Origin: UBA1731 sp045595285
GTDB taxonomy: Bacteria; Verrucomicrobiota; Kiritimatiellia; RFP12; UBA1067
Assembly (NCBI GenBank): GCA_045595285.1
Contig: JAZOAC010000059.1
Span: 1 to 64,000 of the forward strand
DNA length: 64,000 nt
Direction of reading: 5' to 3'
Below, piece after piece: positions 35,648-43,416 of the stretch. Position 1 is the stretch's first letter. Every line of letters begins with the position of its first letter. The notes under the pieces are model-generated. The model saw only the letters and a list, made by a program, of their open reading frames with translations. It had not been told where the DNA came from and did not search any database. A program made the position numbers and the translations under genes.

Positions 35648-36703
35648 ATGACCAACAAGAATCTGGTAATTCTCGCTGCCGCAGCCGCCGTTCTCGGCGG
35701 AGCGGCGTACTTCTGCAACTCCGGACGCAAGATCAAGTCGTCCAACCTCAACGGCAAGCCCGTCCTTCCGGCGTTTGACGTGTCCGAGGTGGCGAAGGTC
35801 GATGTCGGCGGCAAGGTGACTCTTGCCGCCACCGACAGTGGTTGGGTGATTGATTCCCTCTACGGCTATCCGGCGGATGTCACGAAAATCCGCGAGAACC
35901 TTCTCAAGCTCAAGGACCTCACCGTCGGTCAGACCGCCCGCGGCCAGAAGATCGAAAGCGGCACGAAAGTGGATCTCAAGAATGCGAAGGGCGCGGTCCT
36001 CGCCTCTGTCACGCTTGGCGAACAGCATATGTCCAAGCCGCGCGGTCAGGCCGCGCAGTTTGGCGGCGGCGGTTACCCCGATGGCCGCTACGTGAAGTTC
36101 GGCGACGGCGTGGTGCTGGTCAAGGATTCGCTCGACGCGTTCGACGGCGATCCGAAGAAGTGGTGCGAATCGCGCATCTGCTCCGTTCCGTCGGCTGACG
36201 TGAAGGAAGTCTCCTACACCAAGGACGGCAAGACGGTCAAACTGACGCGCAAGGACTCCACCTGGAATCTTGAAGGGCTTGGCTCCAAGGAGGAGTTGGA
36301 TTCCTCCAAGACGTACTCGCTCGATTCCGCGCTCTCGTATCTGGACTTCAACAACGTCGCCGATCCGAAGAAACCCGAGGCTGAGTTCGGTTTCGCTACG
36401 GGCAGCGTGTACGCGGTGTCCTTGAAGAATGGACAGAGCTATACGGCCAAGATCGGAAACGCTTCGGGGGCTGACCGCTACTTCAAGGTTTCGGCGGCGT
36501 TCGCGCCGGTCGGAACCAACGCCACCGAGAACGCGACGCTTGAAAAGGCCGTCAAGGACTTCAACGCCAAGGTAGGCAAGTGGACATACCTAATCTCGTC
36601 CTACTCCGCCGATTCGATGAGCAAGTCCCGCAAGGATCTCGTTAAGGCGAAGGAAGAGCCGAAGAAGGACGAAAAGAAGGACGACGGCAAGTCCAAGAAG
36701 TGA
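35648..36703 (+). CDS. DUF4340-domain membrane-anchored protein
   Basis: 351 residues. An N-terminal membrane anchor (LVILAAAAAVLGGAAYFC) is followed by repeated beta modules: LPAFDVSEVAKVDVGGKVTLAATDSGWVID, then SYTKDGKTVKLTRKDSTWNLEG, as in DUF4340 proteins that accompany GldA/GldFG-like exporters. The last ~30 residues are Lys/Glu/Asp-rich. It probably sits on the outer face of the inner membrane as the third part of the export system. A strong terminator follows. Confidence 0.8.
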   Translation: MTNKNLVILAAAAAVLGGAAYFCNSGRKIKSSNLNGKPVLPAFDVSEVAKVDVGGKVTLAATDSGWVIDSLYGYPADVTKIRENLLKLKDLTVGQTARGQKIESGTKVDLKNAKGAVLASVTLGEQHMSKPRGQAAQFGGGGYPDGRYVKFGDGVVLVKDSLDAFDGDPKKWCESRICSVPSADVKEVSYTKDGKTVKLTRKDSTWNLEGLGSKEELDSSKTYSLDSALSYLDFNNVADPKKPEAEFGFATGSVYAVSLKNGQSYTAKIGNASGADRYFKVSAAFAPVGTNATENATLEKAVKDFNAKVGKWTYLISSYSADSMSKSRKDLVKAKEEPKKDEKKDDGKSKK

Positions 36704-36730
36704 TATCGATTTGGATATCCGAATAAAAGG

Positions 36731-36760
36731 AAAGGCAGGGATATTCAACCCCCTGCCTTT
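36731..36760 (+). terminator. Intrinsic terminator of the Gld-type operon
   Basis: A perfect 10-bp inverted repeat, AAAGGCAGGG (36731-36740) with CCCTGCCTTT (36751-36760), and a 10-nt loop. The A-run on the left and T-run on the right could make it work in both directions. Confidence 0.8.
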
Positions 36761-36931
36761 CATTGTGCGCGACGGTATTTCAGATATGCACTGCATGAGC
36801 GAAGCGTATCTTGTTGATGGCGTCAGGCGCTTGCCTGCAAAGAACCTGCCGTCAGCCTGAAGGTTGACGGGTGAGTCTATTCGTGTAGTACCCCGCACGC
36901 GCTCACACGTGAATATTCATTGAGATGACTT

Positions 36932-37030
36932 GCTTTCGCTTCTGGGAGATTTAGAGAATAGGAGAAAATGAGAATAGATTCTGAAAACTCTCCTAAACTC
37001 CGAATCTCCGAAGCTCTAAGTAGCGAAAGC
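36932..37030. repeat. Palindrome A: arms of four 8-bp units
   Basis: The ends are a perfect 9-bp inverted repeat, GCTTTCGCT (36932-36940) and AGCGAAAGC (37022-37030). Inside, the left arm is four 8-bp units starting with GAG (36946-36977). The right arm is four 8-bp units starting with CTC (36990-37021), roughly the reverse complement. A small AT-rich tip (about 36978-36989) separates them. It is not preceded by a gene in a way that suggests a terminator. Confidence 0.75.
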
Positions 37031-37053
37031 AAAAGCCAAATTAAGCGTCGTGT

Positions 37054-37076
37054 CCAGAACTAAACGCAAGTTCTGA
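37054..37076. repeat. CCAGAACTAAACGCAA motif and hairpin
   Basis: CCAGAACTAAACGCAA at 37054-37069. CAGAACT pairs with AGTTCTG across a 7-nt loop. A near-identical motif occurs at 37785-37800 and inverted at 37885-37900. Confidence 0.55.
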
Positions 37077-37420
37077 AAGTTACTGCAAGTCGAGTCTGTA
37101 ATTTCTGGCAAATGTTTGGTTTTAACGCGGAGGCACAGAGTTTCATAAGTTGGGTAAATTGTCGACAAGGCTTATTTTTTTTTGGGGGCAAAAACAGGAT
37201 TTGATGCAAAATATCTTGATCCAAGGCCGGTTGAACTTGCGGTTACGTATTCGACTTTGGATATATGTTTGTTCTTGCTTGACTATCAAGGCAAGTTAAA
37301 GCGTTCTGTATTAAACTGTCAATATTGTACCATTATATTGTGTGTGAAGGAATACTCTTTGCAGAGATGACGCAATCGGTCACTCAGATGGTCATTGCGC
37401 CGCTGGCGCGACCACGAAAG

Positions 37421-37547
37421 CTGCGGCGGTGACGAATCGCGCATGACGCGCGATTGAACCGTCGTTGTCCGCCCTCGCTTTAAGGCTTTGCCTTAAGTGG
37501 TGCGTCCATCTCCGTTTCCCCCTTGCGGGGCTCGTCACTTGCCGCAG
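37421..37547. other. Potential multi-branched (cloverleaf-like) nucleic-acid fold
   Basis: The closing stem is CTGCGGC (37421-37427) with GCCGCAG (37541-37547), plus GTGACGA (37429-37435) with TCGTCAC (37532-37538). It encloses three hairpins: AATCGCGC/GCGCGATT (37435-37455), TTAAGGC/GCCTTAA (37480-37496) and CCCC/GGGG with a TTGC loop (37519-37530). This resembles a structured RNA more than random sequence. It is not a tRNA: the arm sizes and loops do not fit. Confidence 0.5.
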
Positions 37548-37616
37548 ACACGAAACGGCTCTTCGAGCCGTCACGAAAAGCACGAAAATTGTGGGGAACG
37601 GTTTGGGATTCAGCAT

Positions 37617-37705
37617 GTTTAGTAGGTTCAGGAAGTTTGGGATGTTCAGGAGGGGGAGAATGCCGGAACTAAACTTTCTAAACCTTCCAAACATTCTAAA
37701 CCTTT
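37617..37705. repeat. Inverted arrays of 9-bp units at the tip of palindrome B
   Basis: Left array: GTTTAGTAG, GTTCAGGAA, GTTTGGGAT, GTTCAGGAG, back to back at 37617-37652. Right array: TAAACTTTC, TAAACCTTC, CAAACATTC, TAAACCTTT at 37670-37705. The right units are approximate reverse complements of the left ones, so the arrays form a periodic stem. Confidence 0.75.
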
Positions 37706-37784
37706 CGTGAACCTTCGTGACGGCGGAGCCGTTTCGTGGTCGCGCCAGCGGCGCAAAACTGGTTGACCGGGCGCAATGATTTAT

Positions 37785-37900
37785 CCAGAAGTAAACGCAA
37801 CTTTCCTTCCCAGGAAGGAATAGTAGGGAAAGACACCACTATCGATACTACCCAATAAACTTAGGAAGTAAATGCAAATGGAACTTGCATTTACTTCTGG
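37785..37900. repeat. Palindrome C with CCAGAAGTAAAYGCAA ends
   Basis: CCAGAAGTAAACGCAA (37785-37800) and its inverse with one mismatch (37885-37900) flank a segment with a TTCCTTCC/GGAAGGAA hairpin. The right end forms its own 12-bp hairpin (37866-37877 with 37885-37896). Confidence 0.65.
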
Positions 37901-37963
37901 AGATGACGGGACTGGTGATGTGCTGATATGCCGGATGAAAGTATTGTGCTTATTGTGCTTATG

Positions 37964-37972
37964 TGATATAAT
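37964..37972 (+). promoter_or_regulatory. Extended -10 promoter of the 38021 gene
   Basis: TG-A-TATAAT, with a leader of about 40 nt containing GAAAGGA before ATG 38021. Confidence 0.65.
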
Positions 37973-38020
37973 CGGCGGCAAAAAGAGATTCACATTCAAC
38001 CGAAAGGATTTTAACAAGCC

Positions 38021-40798
38021 ATGAGACATATTGGATGCATTCTCTCTACGTTGGTGCTCGCATCATCCGTCTCGGCGATGACACCCGGCGGAGTGCGCAA
38101 AAAATTCATCGCGCTGAATTTCGATACGTTCTTCAACGCCCCGTCGAACGTGCTCGCGCATGCCGAGGCTCTTAATGCGGTGCCGTGGCTCGACGGTGTC
38201 GCCGTCACGCTCCGCGACGTCCCGGTGAAGACGACCGAGGGACAGACCGTAATGTCGGAAACCCCGAAAATCATGCAGCTCGGTCACGTATGGTCGCGTG
38301 AGGGCGTGAAAGACCAGATTCCGTATCTGAGCGGCATTGTCGGTTATCCCAGACTTAAGGAAAGCTTTCTTCTGGCATGGATCAGTCCGTCGGGGAAGCA
38401 GAATCGCATCGCATGGACCGATGACGAGGGGTGGGCCCGTTTCGGCGACAATCTTGCCGTTCTTGCGTGGCTCGCGAAGAGGTCCGGGCTCAAGGGACTC
38501 ATGCTTGACCCAGAAGAATATTCCTGCGCACTGCAGTATCTCTACACCGAGGCGGATAGGGACGTCTCGTTTGTGCAGTGTACGGAACTGGCCCGCAGGC
38601 GGGGCCGCGAGGTCTTTTCTCGTGTATTCAGGGAATTCCCGGATGGCGTGTATTTCTTCCTCTGGACGATGGAGCATCACGTGCGCTGTTTTGCCGACCG
38701 CCGGGCGACGGATCCGAAAGGCATGTCCGACGATGCCGGCGAACTTCTCACCTGTTTCTACAACGGCATGCTTGACGTGATGCCTCCGACGGTGCGCTTT
38801 GTCGACGGGGCCGAGCATTACAGCCTGACGGCGACGAAAGACATGTACTGGAAAGGCGCGCTCAACCAGCTTGTCGGCGCTCGCGCATTCGTAGCTCCGG
38901 AAAACTGGGCGAAATACCGTTCGCAGCTGCTTGTCGGCAATACGCATTATCTCGACATGTTTTCCAGATTCGCCAATCCCCGCTCGTGGTGGTATCACGG
39001 ACCGGTGGACGGTTCGCGTCTCAACCATCTGCGCATCAATCTTGAGCAGTCGCTGCAGGTGGCGGACGAATACGTATGGATATACGGTGAAAACGGACGG
39101 CTCATCGACTGGAAATGCGCCGTCACCAAGAATCAGGAGGCGACCGACAGGCGCCGTCTGTGGGAAGATGTTATTCCCGGCATGACCGAAACGATGATGC
39201 TCGCCAAAGATCCCGACGCTTTTCTCGAAATGCGCAAGAAAGAATACTCCGCCCGCGGGGAGCTTGTCAACCTCGCCAAGGATTGCAAAAGTGTTCCGGT
39301 AAAGTATTCGTATTCATCCGAGGGTAAAGAGTTTTCTTCAAAGACAGTCCGCTCCGTTAAGGGCGTTATACCCGGTGAGATTTATGAGGTTGCCCAGGAA
39401 TTTCGTTCTAACGCCAAGGACAGGCTCCCGACGGTCATGGTCGAGTGGCGCGCTAAGGGTAAGAGCGTCGCCGGGAAGTATGCGACGCGCCTGGAATCCG
39501 CATCCGGCAATCCTGCCGACTGGTGCTGGGTACGCAAGACGGTGACCGTTCCCGAAGGAGCCGACGAACTTGTCCTTAAATTTTCTGCTGTCCTTAAGCC
39601 GGGCGAGTCGGTTACTCCCCGTAAAACCGAAATCTTTAAAATCGAAGACGCGTACGGCGCGTTCAAGGCGTCGGTTAAGAGCGGCTCCCGTCAGGCCGGA
39701 AAGAAATCGGGCGGGAAGTGGGTATACGATGAGAAAAAGAAGCTCCTTACCGACGGCAACTGGACTCTTTCGACGCAATACGCCAGAGGCGATATGACGA
39801 AGACGAAGCTTTCGGTAAACGGAGCCAAGGCACCCGGCGCCGGGGTGCTTGATTTTACCGATGTCGAGAAGGATACGGGTAAAAAGGTTGTTTCAATCAG
39901 CGGCTTTGCCCGCAATACGGCGATTACGGAACTCATCGGACCGGATGTCACAAGCACGGGAATGGACGCAATGCGCTTCTGCTACAATCTTCGCCGCGTC
40001 ACACTCTCTCCGAACCTCGAACAGTTGACGACGTCGTCTTTCGCCTACTGCACCAATCTCGTCGAGTTCTCGCCGCTGACGTTACCGAAGGGCATTAAGC
40101 TTGCCGGCGTTTCCCAGTTCCAGAGCTGCAACGCGCTTGTCGGCGACTTCGTCTACGAGGGGACAGACCCGCTCCCGGGCAGTTTCTTCGCCGGCTCCTC
40201 CATTAGCTCGCTGCGAGCACCGAACTGCACTGAGCTGAAGCGCGGGTCGCTCTCGGGCTGCCGCAATCTTAAGTATCTTTCGTTTGCCGAAAAGAAAGAG
40301 TTTGCGGATGCGTCCGAGCGCAATAAGTTTTTCAAGGATGCGCGGGCTCAGGCGGGAATACTTTTCAATCTCATTGAGAAAAACGTCAAGGGGTTTGACA
40401 GCCTTAAGTCTCCTCGCGACTTGCGCGTTATGGTCAATCCTCGCCCGTCGGTTAAGGGGGTTAAGCCGGGCGAACTGTACGGGGTTTCGATTTCTTGCCG
40501 CAAAACGGCGTTTACGGGTTCTGACTTCTTCCGCATTAAATGGCTTAAGGAAGGCCGTCAGCTCGCGTGGGATACGGAGCGACCTTTTGGCATGAAGGGT
40601 ATGCGTGAAAACGGCGTCTGGCGTTCAGGATCGGTGCTGGTCCGCGTACCGGCAGAGGCCGACGAACTTGTCCTCGAGGCGGGGGCCACGGTGAAGCCCG
40701 GCGAAACGTTCGAGTTCGATAAGGTCGAAATCTTCAAACTCGGTGACCCGCTGCCCGTATGGCCGGCGGAATGCGAACGGGAAAAAGGATCTCGATAA
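38021..40798 (+). CDS. Large secreted protein: unrecognised (GH-like) domain, LRR and jelly-roll modules
   Basis: 925 residues, signal peptide to about residue 19. Residues 27-385 form a domain also found twice in the product at 43417. It shows KKFIALNFDT, GLKGLMLDPEEYS (Asp163, Glu165, Glu166), ARRRGREVF, VDGAEHY (Glu265), SPENWAKY-like APENWAKY, and ADEYVWIYGENG. The alternation fits a TIM-barrel, with the acidic motifs as possible catalytic residues (inference). A carbohydrate-binding-like beta-sandwich follows (about 425-550). Next come BspA-type leucine-rich repeats (about 590-770) and a second beta-sandwich to the end. Probably a surface enzyme or binder for a polysaccharide. Confidence 0.6.
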   Translation: MRHIGCILSTLVLASSVSAMTPGGVRKKFIALNFDTFFNAPSNVLAHAEALNAVPWLDGVAVTLRDVPVKTTEGQTVMSETPKIMQLGHVWSREGVKDQIPYLSGIVGYPRLKESFLLAWISPSGKQNRIAWTDDEGWARFGDNLAVLAWLAKRSGLKGLMLDPEEYSCALQYLYTEADRDVSFVQCTELARRRGREVFSRVFREFPDGVYFFLWTMEHHVRCFADRRATDPKGMSDDAGELLTCFYNGMLDVMPPTVRFVDGAEHYSLTATKDMYWKGALNQLVGARAFVAPENWAKYRSQLLVGNTHYLDMFSRFANPRSWWYHGPVDGSRLNHLRINLEQSLQVADEYVWIYGENGRLIDWKCAVTKNQEATDRRRLWEDVIPGMTETMMLAKDPDAFLEMRKKEYSARGELVNLAKDCKSVPVKYSYSSEGKEFSSKTVRSVKGVIPGEIYEVAQEFRSNAKDRLPTVMVEWRAKGKSVAGKYATRLESASGNPADWCWVRKTVTVPEGADELVLKFSAVLKPGESVTPRKTEIFKIEDAYGAFKASVKSGSRQAGKKSGGKWVYDEKKKLLTDGNWTLSTQYARGDMTKTKLSVNGAKAPGAGVLDFTDVEKDTGKKVVSISGFARNTAITELIGPDVTSTGMDAMRFCYNLRRVTLSPNLEQLTTSSFAYCTNLVEFSPLTLPKGIKLAGVSQFQSCNALVGDFVYEGTDPLPGSFFAGSSISSLRAPNCTELKRGSLSGCRNLKYLSFAEKKEFADASERNKFFKDARAQAGILFNLIEKNVKGFDSLKSPRDLRVMVNPRPSVKGVKPGELYGVSISCRKTAFTGSDFFRIKWLKEGRQLAWDTERPFGMKGMRENGVWRSGSVLVRVPAEADELVLEAGATVKPGETFEFDKVEIFKLGDPLPVWPAECEREKGSR

Positions 40799-40812
40799 GA
40801 AAGGAGAGAAAA

Positions 40813-42201
40813 ATGATCAAAAAAAAAATCAAAACCATAGTGGCATTTGTTCTTATGTTTGCAACAGGCGGTTTCGCGCACGGTGCATGGACGTATGCCG
40901 ACAACGGTGATGGTACCGGTACGCTGTCCGACGGAACATGGACGTTTCCCGCCAAATGCAAGACGGACACCCGAAACCTGACTGTAAACGCAAACCTCGG
41001 CTCTTCAACAGCTACGGAGCCTTGTGTCATCGATTTTACGTCTATAGAAGGTGGGTATAAAGTCGTTGAATTCAATCTGTTCTCAAGTTACAATGGGGAA
41101 TATGTTAGTGATACCAGAGGTTCTAAACTTTATTCGTATAGAGGTCTTATCAGTGAATTTATCGCACCCGATTGCACTAAGATAACGGGTTCGGGATGTT
41201 TCTACTGTTGTACTAATTTGACAAAGGTAGTTTTGAACGAATCAACCGTATTAAGTGAACGGGCATTTCAAGGATGTAATTCATTATCGACATTTATTCC
41301 CAGAAGGTTCACCCAAATCACGTCTTTAGGTGCTTATGTGTTTGGGGGGTGTTCATTGATCGAGGGTGAATTAGAATTCCCCAAATGTACATCTTTAAAT
41401 CAGGATGTATTCAGCAACTGCTCAAAGCTTGGTGTCATAAAAGCGGAGAATGTTACCAGTATTGGGCAGAGTTCTTTTGCCAAATGCTCTAATCTTTCGA
41501 ATATCGTCCTATCGACAGCCGTAACAAAAATATGCAACTATGCTTTTAGCGGATGCGCAAAGATCACTACGGAGTTTGTCCAAGGTCTTCTTAACAAAGA
41601 ATTGAAGCAGTTGGGGAATTCGATGACGGATCGAAAAGGCTGTTTTATGAATTGTGCGGGACTTACCGGTTCGCTCGTGTGGAACTTACCGAATCTGAAT
41701 ACCAATGCTGTTCCTGATGACTGTTTCAACGGATGCAGTTCGCTTGAACGGGTAGAGTTCAAAACTCCAGTCTCTGTTATTGGAGATGCAGCTTTTAGAA
41801 ACATAAAGAGTGGAGCTGAAATATTTCTGCATGAAACTCCGGTTGAAACCTATGGTTCATATGCCTTTGCCACTGCTGCGGCTCCATTCCCTAAAGTTTA
41901 TATCAAAGGAAATAATGATACTTGGCTTGATCGGATGTATTCGAACCCCAAAAACCATCGTATATTAAAGGATGAATTCAACGACCTTCAATATGTCTCA
42001 AAGAATAGATCAGACATCGGGTGGACAAAAATTGTAAAGGATTGGCTTATGAAAGATACCTCAATGTATCATAAAGACGCTGACGATATCATAGTCAACG
42101 ACAAAAAGGTGCTTGCGTTTGTGATGAGCGACACTAATGCCGGCTGCTGGGTGCTTAGGGCTCCATTGGAGAAGAAGGGCTTCCGGTTCATTCTCCGGTG
42201 A
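40813..42201 (+). CDS. Secreted BspA-like leucine-rich-repeat protein
   Basis: 462 residues from ATG 40813 with AAGGAGAG just upstream. A Lys-rich signal peptide (IKKKIKTIVAFVLMFATGGFAHG) is followed by a beta module (WTYADNGDGTGTLSDGTWTF) resembling the one inside the preceding protein. Then come repeats of about 23 residues with the pattern 'I...AF.GC..L..v.lp' (SERAFQGCNSLSTF, YVFGGCSLIEGEL, SSFAKCSNLSNIVL, YAFSGCAKITTEF), typical of LRR_5. Such proteins often mediate adhesion or glycan binding. Base composition is clearly AT-richer than its neighbours, suggesting separate acquisition. Confidence 0.78.
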   Translation: MIKKKIKTIVAFVLMFATGGFAHGAWTYADNGDGTGTLSDGTWTFPAKCKTDTRNLTVNANLGSSTATEPCVIDFTSIEGGYKVVEFNLFSSYNGEYVSDTRGSKLYSYRGLISEFIAPDCTKITGSGCFYCCTNLTKVVLNESTVLSERAFQGCNSLSTFIPRRFTQITSLGAYVFGGCSLIEGELEFPKCTSLNQDVFSNCSKLGVIKAENVTSIGQSSFAKCSNLSNIVLSTAVTKICNYAFSGCAKITTEFVQGLLNKELKQLGNSMTDRKGCFMNCAGLTGSLVWNLPNLNTNAVPDDCFNGCSSLERVEFKTPVSVIGDAAFRNIKSGAEIFLHETPVETYGSYAFATAAAPFPKVYIKGNNDTWLDRMYSNPKNHRILKDEFNDLQYVSKNRSDIGWTKIVKDWLMKDTSMYHKDADDIIVNDKKVLAFVMSDTNAGCWVLRAPLEKKGFRFILR

Positions 42202-42317
42202 TGGCAGTGGAGGAACAGAAGCCTCTTTCTCATCGGCGGAACACCGCACATGTAAATAAAATTAAAACACTTTATATATCCGAATAGACGGTAGGTTTGA
42301 TCAGAGAAAAACATAAC

Positions 42318-43412
42318 ATGAAGAAGAGATTACCATTTTCCATCGATAGGGAACGTGATTTACCGTTGATTTCCCAGATTGTCGAAGGAGTGACACAGGC
42401 CGTTCAGGCGGGCATGTACAAGCCGGGTGACATTCTGCCGGGATTCCGGGAGATCGCGGAGGAGCTTGGTGCGTCCTTGATTGTTGTCAGGGCGGCCTTC
42501 GCCCGTCTGGCGGATGATGGCTTCGTCTGCCGCAGGCGCGGGGTGGGCACCATTGTCCTGGATCCGGGAAGTAAGCCTTGGCGCGGACATGTGGTGATAG
42601 CCTCCATCGAAATACGCGAGAACCATCTTATTTCGGCGATGACCGGTGCCCTGCGCCAGAAACTGATGCAGGCCGGCTATCTGGTTTCATTCGTTCCTTT
42701 CGGCGGCAAGCCGGGCGCGTACGATTTCACCCATCTGGAATCAGTGCTTAAGGGACCGGTTTCGTTTGTCGTATCCACCAGCTGTTCGCCGAAGATCGAA
42801 GAATTCCTTCAGCGTTTCAATATCCCGTTTGCCGTATTCGGCGACTCTAAAAAGGCTGTCTGCAATGTTTCCATAGATACTGCCGAGGCGGTGGACGCCT
42901 TTGTGCGGCATTGCATGGCTTCGGGGGTGAGGCGGGTGCTGGAAGTCACGGTGGGAAGCCAGACCGCCAGAGTGGTCCATGCACTCCGACGTTCCGGCAT
43001 TGAATGCGAATGCTGGCCCATAGTGCGTAAAGGGGGCATTGAGGAAATATCCTGCGCCACATTGAAGGCGTTCTACGGAAAACTCTCGATGGAGGGGAAA
43101 TCGTGGCTTCCGGACCTGATCTATTTCAACGATAATTTTGCGAGCCAGAATGCGCTTCTTGCGCTTGTCGAGTCCGGGGTGGACATTCCCGGCGACGTTC
43201 GGTTCGTGACCTGGTCAAATGCGGGCGAAGGACCGTTTTGGCGCAAGTCTCTTGCCAGAATAGAAATCGATCCGTTCGACGCCGGACGCGTTTTTGCCGA
43301 TTGCGTGCTCCGTCATCTTGAATCGGGGGGAAGAGAGCCTTCGTTCTCGTCGATAAAACCGGTGTACATACCGGGAGAGACTTTCCCGGCTGAAAAACGT
43401 AAAGGAGAATAG
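42318..43412 (+). CDS. GntR-type HTH / LacI-type sugar-binding hybrid regulator
   Basis: 364 residues from ATG 42318. The N-terminal winged helix is of the GntR type (LPLISQIVEGVTQAVQAGMYKPGDILPGFREIAEELGAS, then FARLADDGFVCRRRGVGTIV). From about residue 90 a periplasmic-binding-protein-like effector domain follows (GHVVIASIEIRENHLISAM; DLIYFNDNFASQNALLALVESGVDIPGDV), as in AraR. Regulators of this build respond to sugars and control catabolic genes. Its position between secreted putative carbohydrate-active proteins points to control of this locus. A fragment like its C-terminus recurs at 48622-48669. Confidence 0.82.
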   Translation: MKKRLPFSIDRERDLPLISQIVEGVTQAVQAGMYKPGDILPGFREIAEELGASLIVVRAAFARLADDGFVCRRRGVGTIVLDPGSKPWRGHVVIASIEIRENHLISAMTGALRQKLMQAGYLVSFVPFGGKPGAYDFTHLESVLKGPVSFVVSTSCSPKIEEFLQRFNIPFAVFGDSKKAVCNVSIDTAEAVDAFVRHCMASGVRRVLEVTVGSQTARVVHALRRSGIECECWPIVRKGGIEEISCATLKAFYGKLSMEGKSWLPDLIYFNDNFASQNALLALVESGVDIPGDVRFVTWSNAGEGPFWRKSLARIEIDPFDAGRVFADCVLRHLESGGREPSFSSIKPVYIPGETFPAEKRKGE

Positions 43413-43416
43413 ACCC

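Larger units (their letters stand above)
37395..37756. repeat. Palindrome B: 362-bp element bounded by a perfect 25-bp inverted repeat
   Basis: The arm at 37395-37419 (begins TTGCGCCGC, ends CCACGAAA) is exactly reverse-complementary to 37732-37756. Further out, CGGTCA near 37377 and TGACCG at 37764-37769 can also pair. Inside are a multi-hairpin unit (37421-37547) and a long imperfect hairpin (37549-37738) in which CACGAAACGGCTC (37549-37561) matches GAGCCGTTTCGTG (37726-37738). Open frames across it on both strands (about 80-100 codons) are made of the repeats and are not believed. Nature unknown: mobile non-autonomous element or structured RNA. Confidence 0.8.
36704..38020. other. 1.3-kb repeat-rich intergenic region
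   Basis: No credible gene. It holds the terminator at 36731, palindrome A (36932-37030), a CAGAACT hairpin (37055-37075), palindrome B (37395-37756), palindrome C (37785-37900) and the promoter at 37964. In 37076-37380 I see only AT-rich sequence with a T-run near 37170. A 62-codon frame (37182-37370) lacks a ribosome site and recognisable domain, although its first 27 residues look protein-like and could be a gene remnant. In 36761-36931 I see nothing. Confidence 0.7.

Noticed and set aside
37421..37547. tRNA or tmRNA gene
   Set aside because: Branch number is suggestive, but arm lengths, anticodon loop, T-loop and CCA-end features do not fit.
37392..37710. Overlapping frames of 81 (+) and 100 (-) codons
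   Set aside because: They consist of the 9-bp arrays and hairpins of palindrome B (for example repeated FRKFG/LNLPN stretches) and have no ribosome site.
36932..37900. CRISPR array
   Set aside because: Repeats are 7-9 bp, contiguous or inverted, without spacers; no cas genes are present.
42199..42260. Frameshift at the end of the LRR gene
   Set aside because: The next frame is open for about 26 codons (Ser/Gly-rich), but the existing ending GFRFILR is a normal-looking C-terminus, so I keep the annotated stop.
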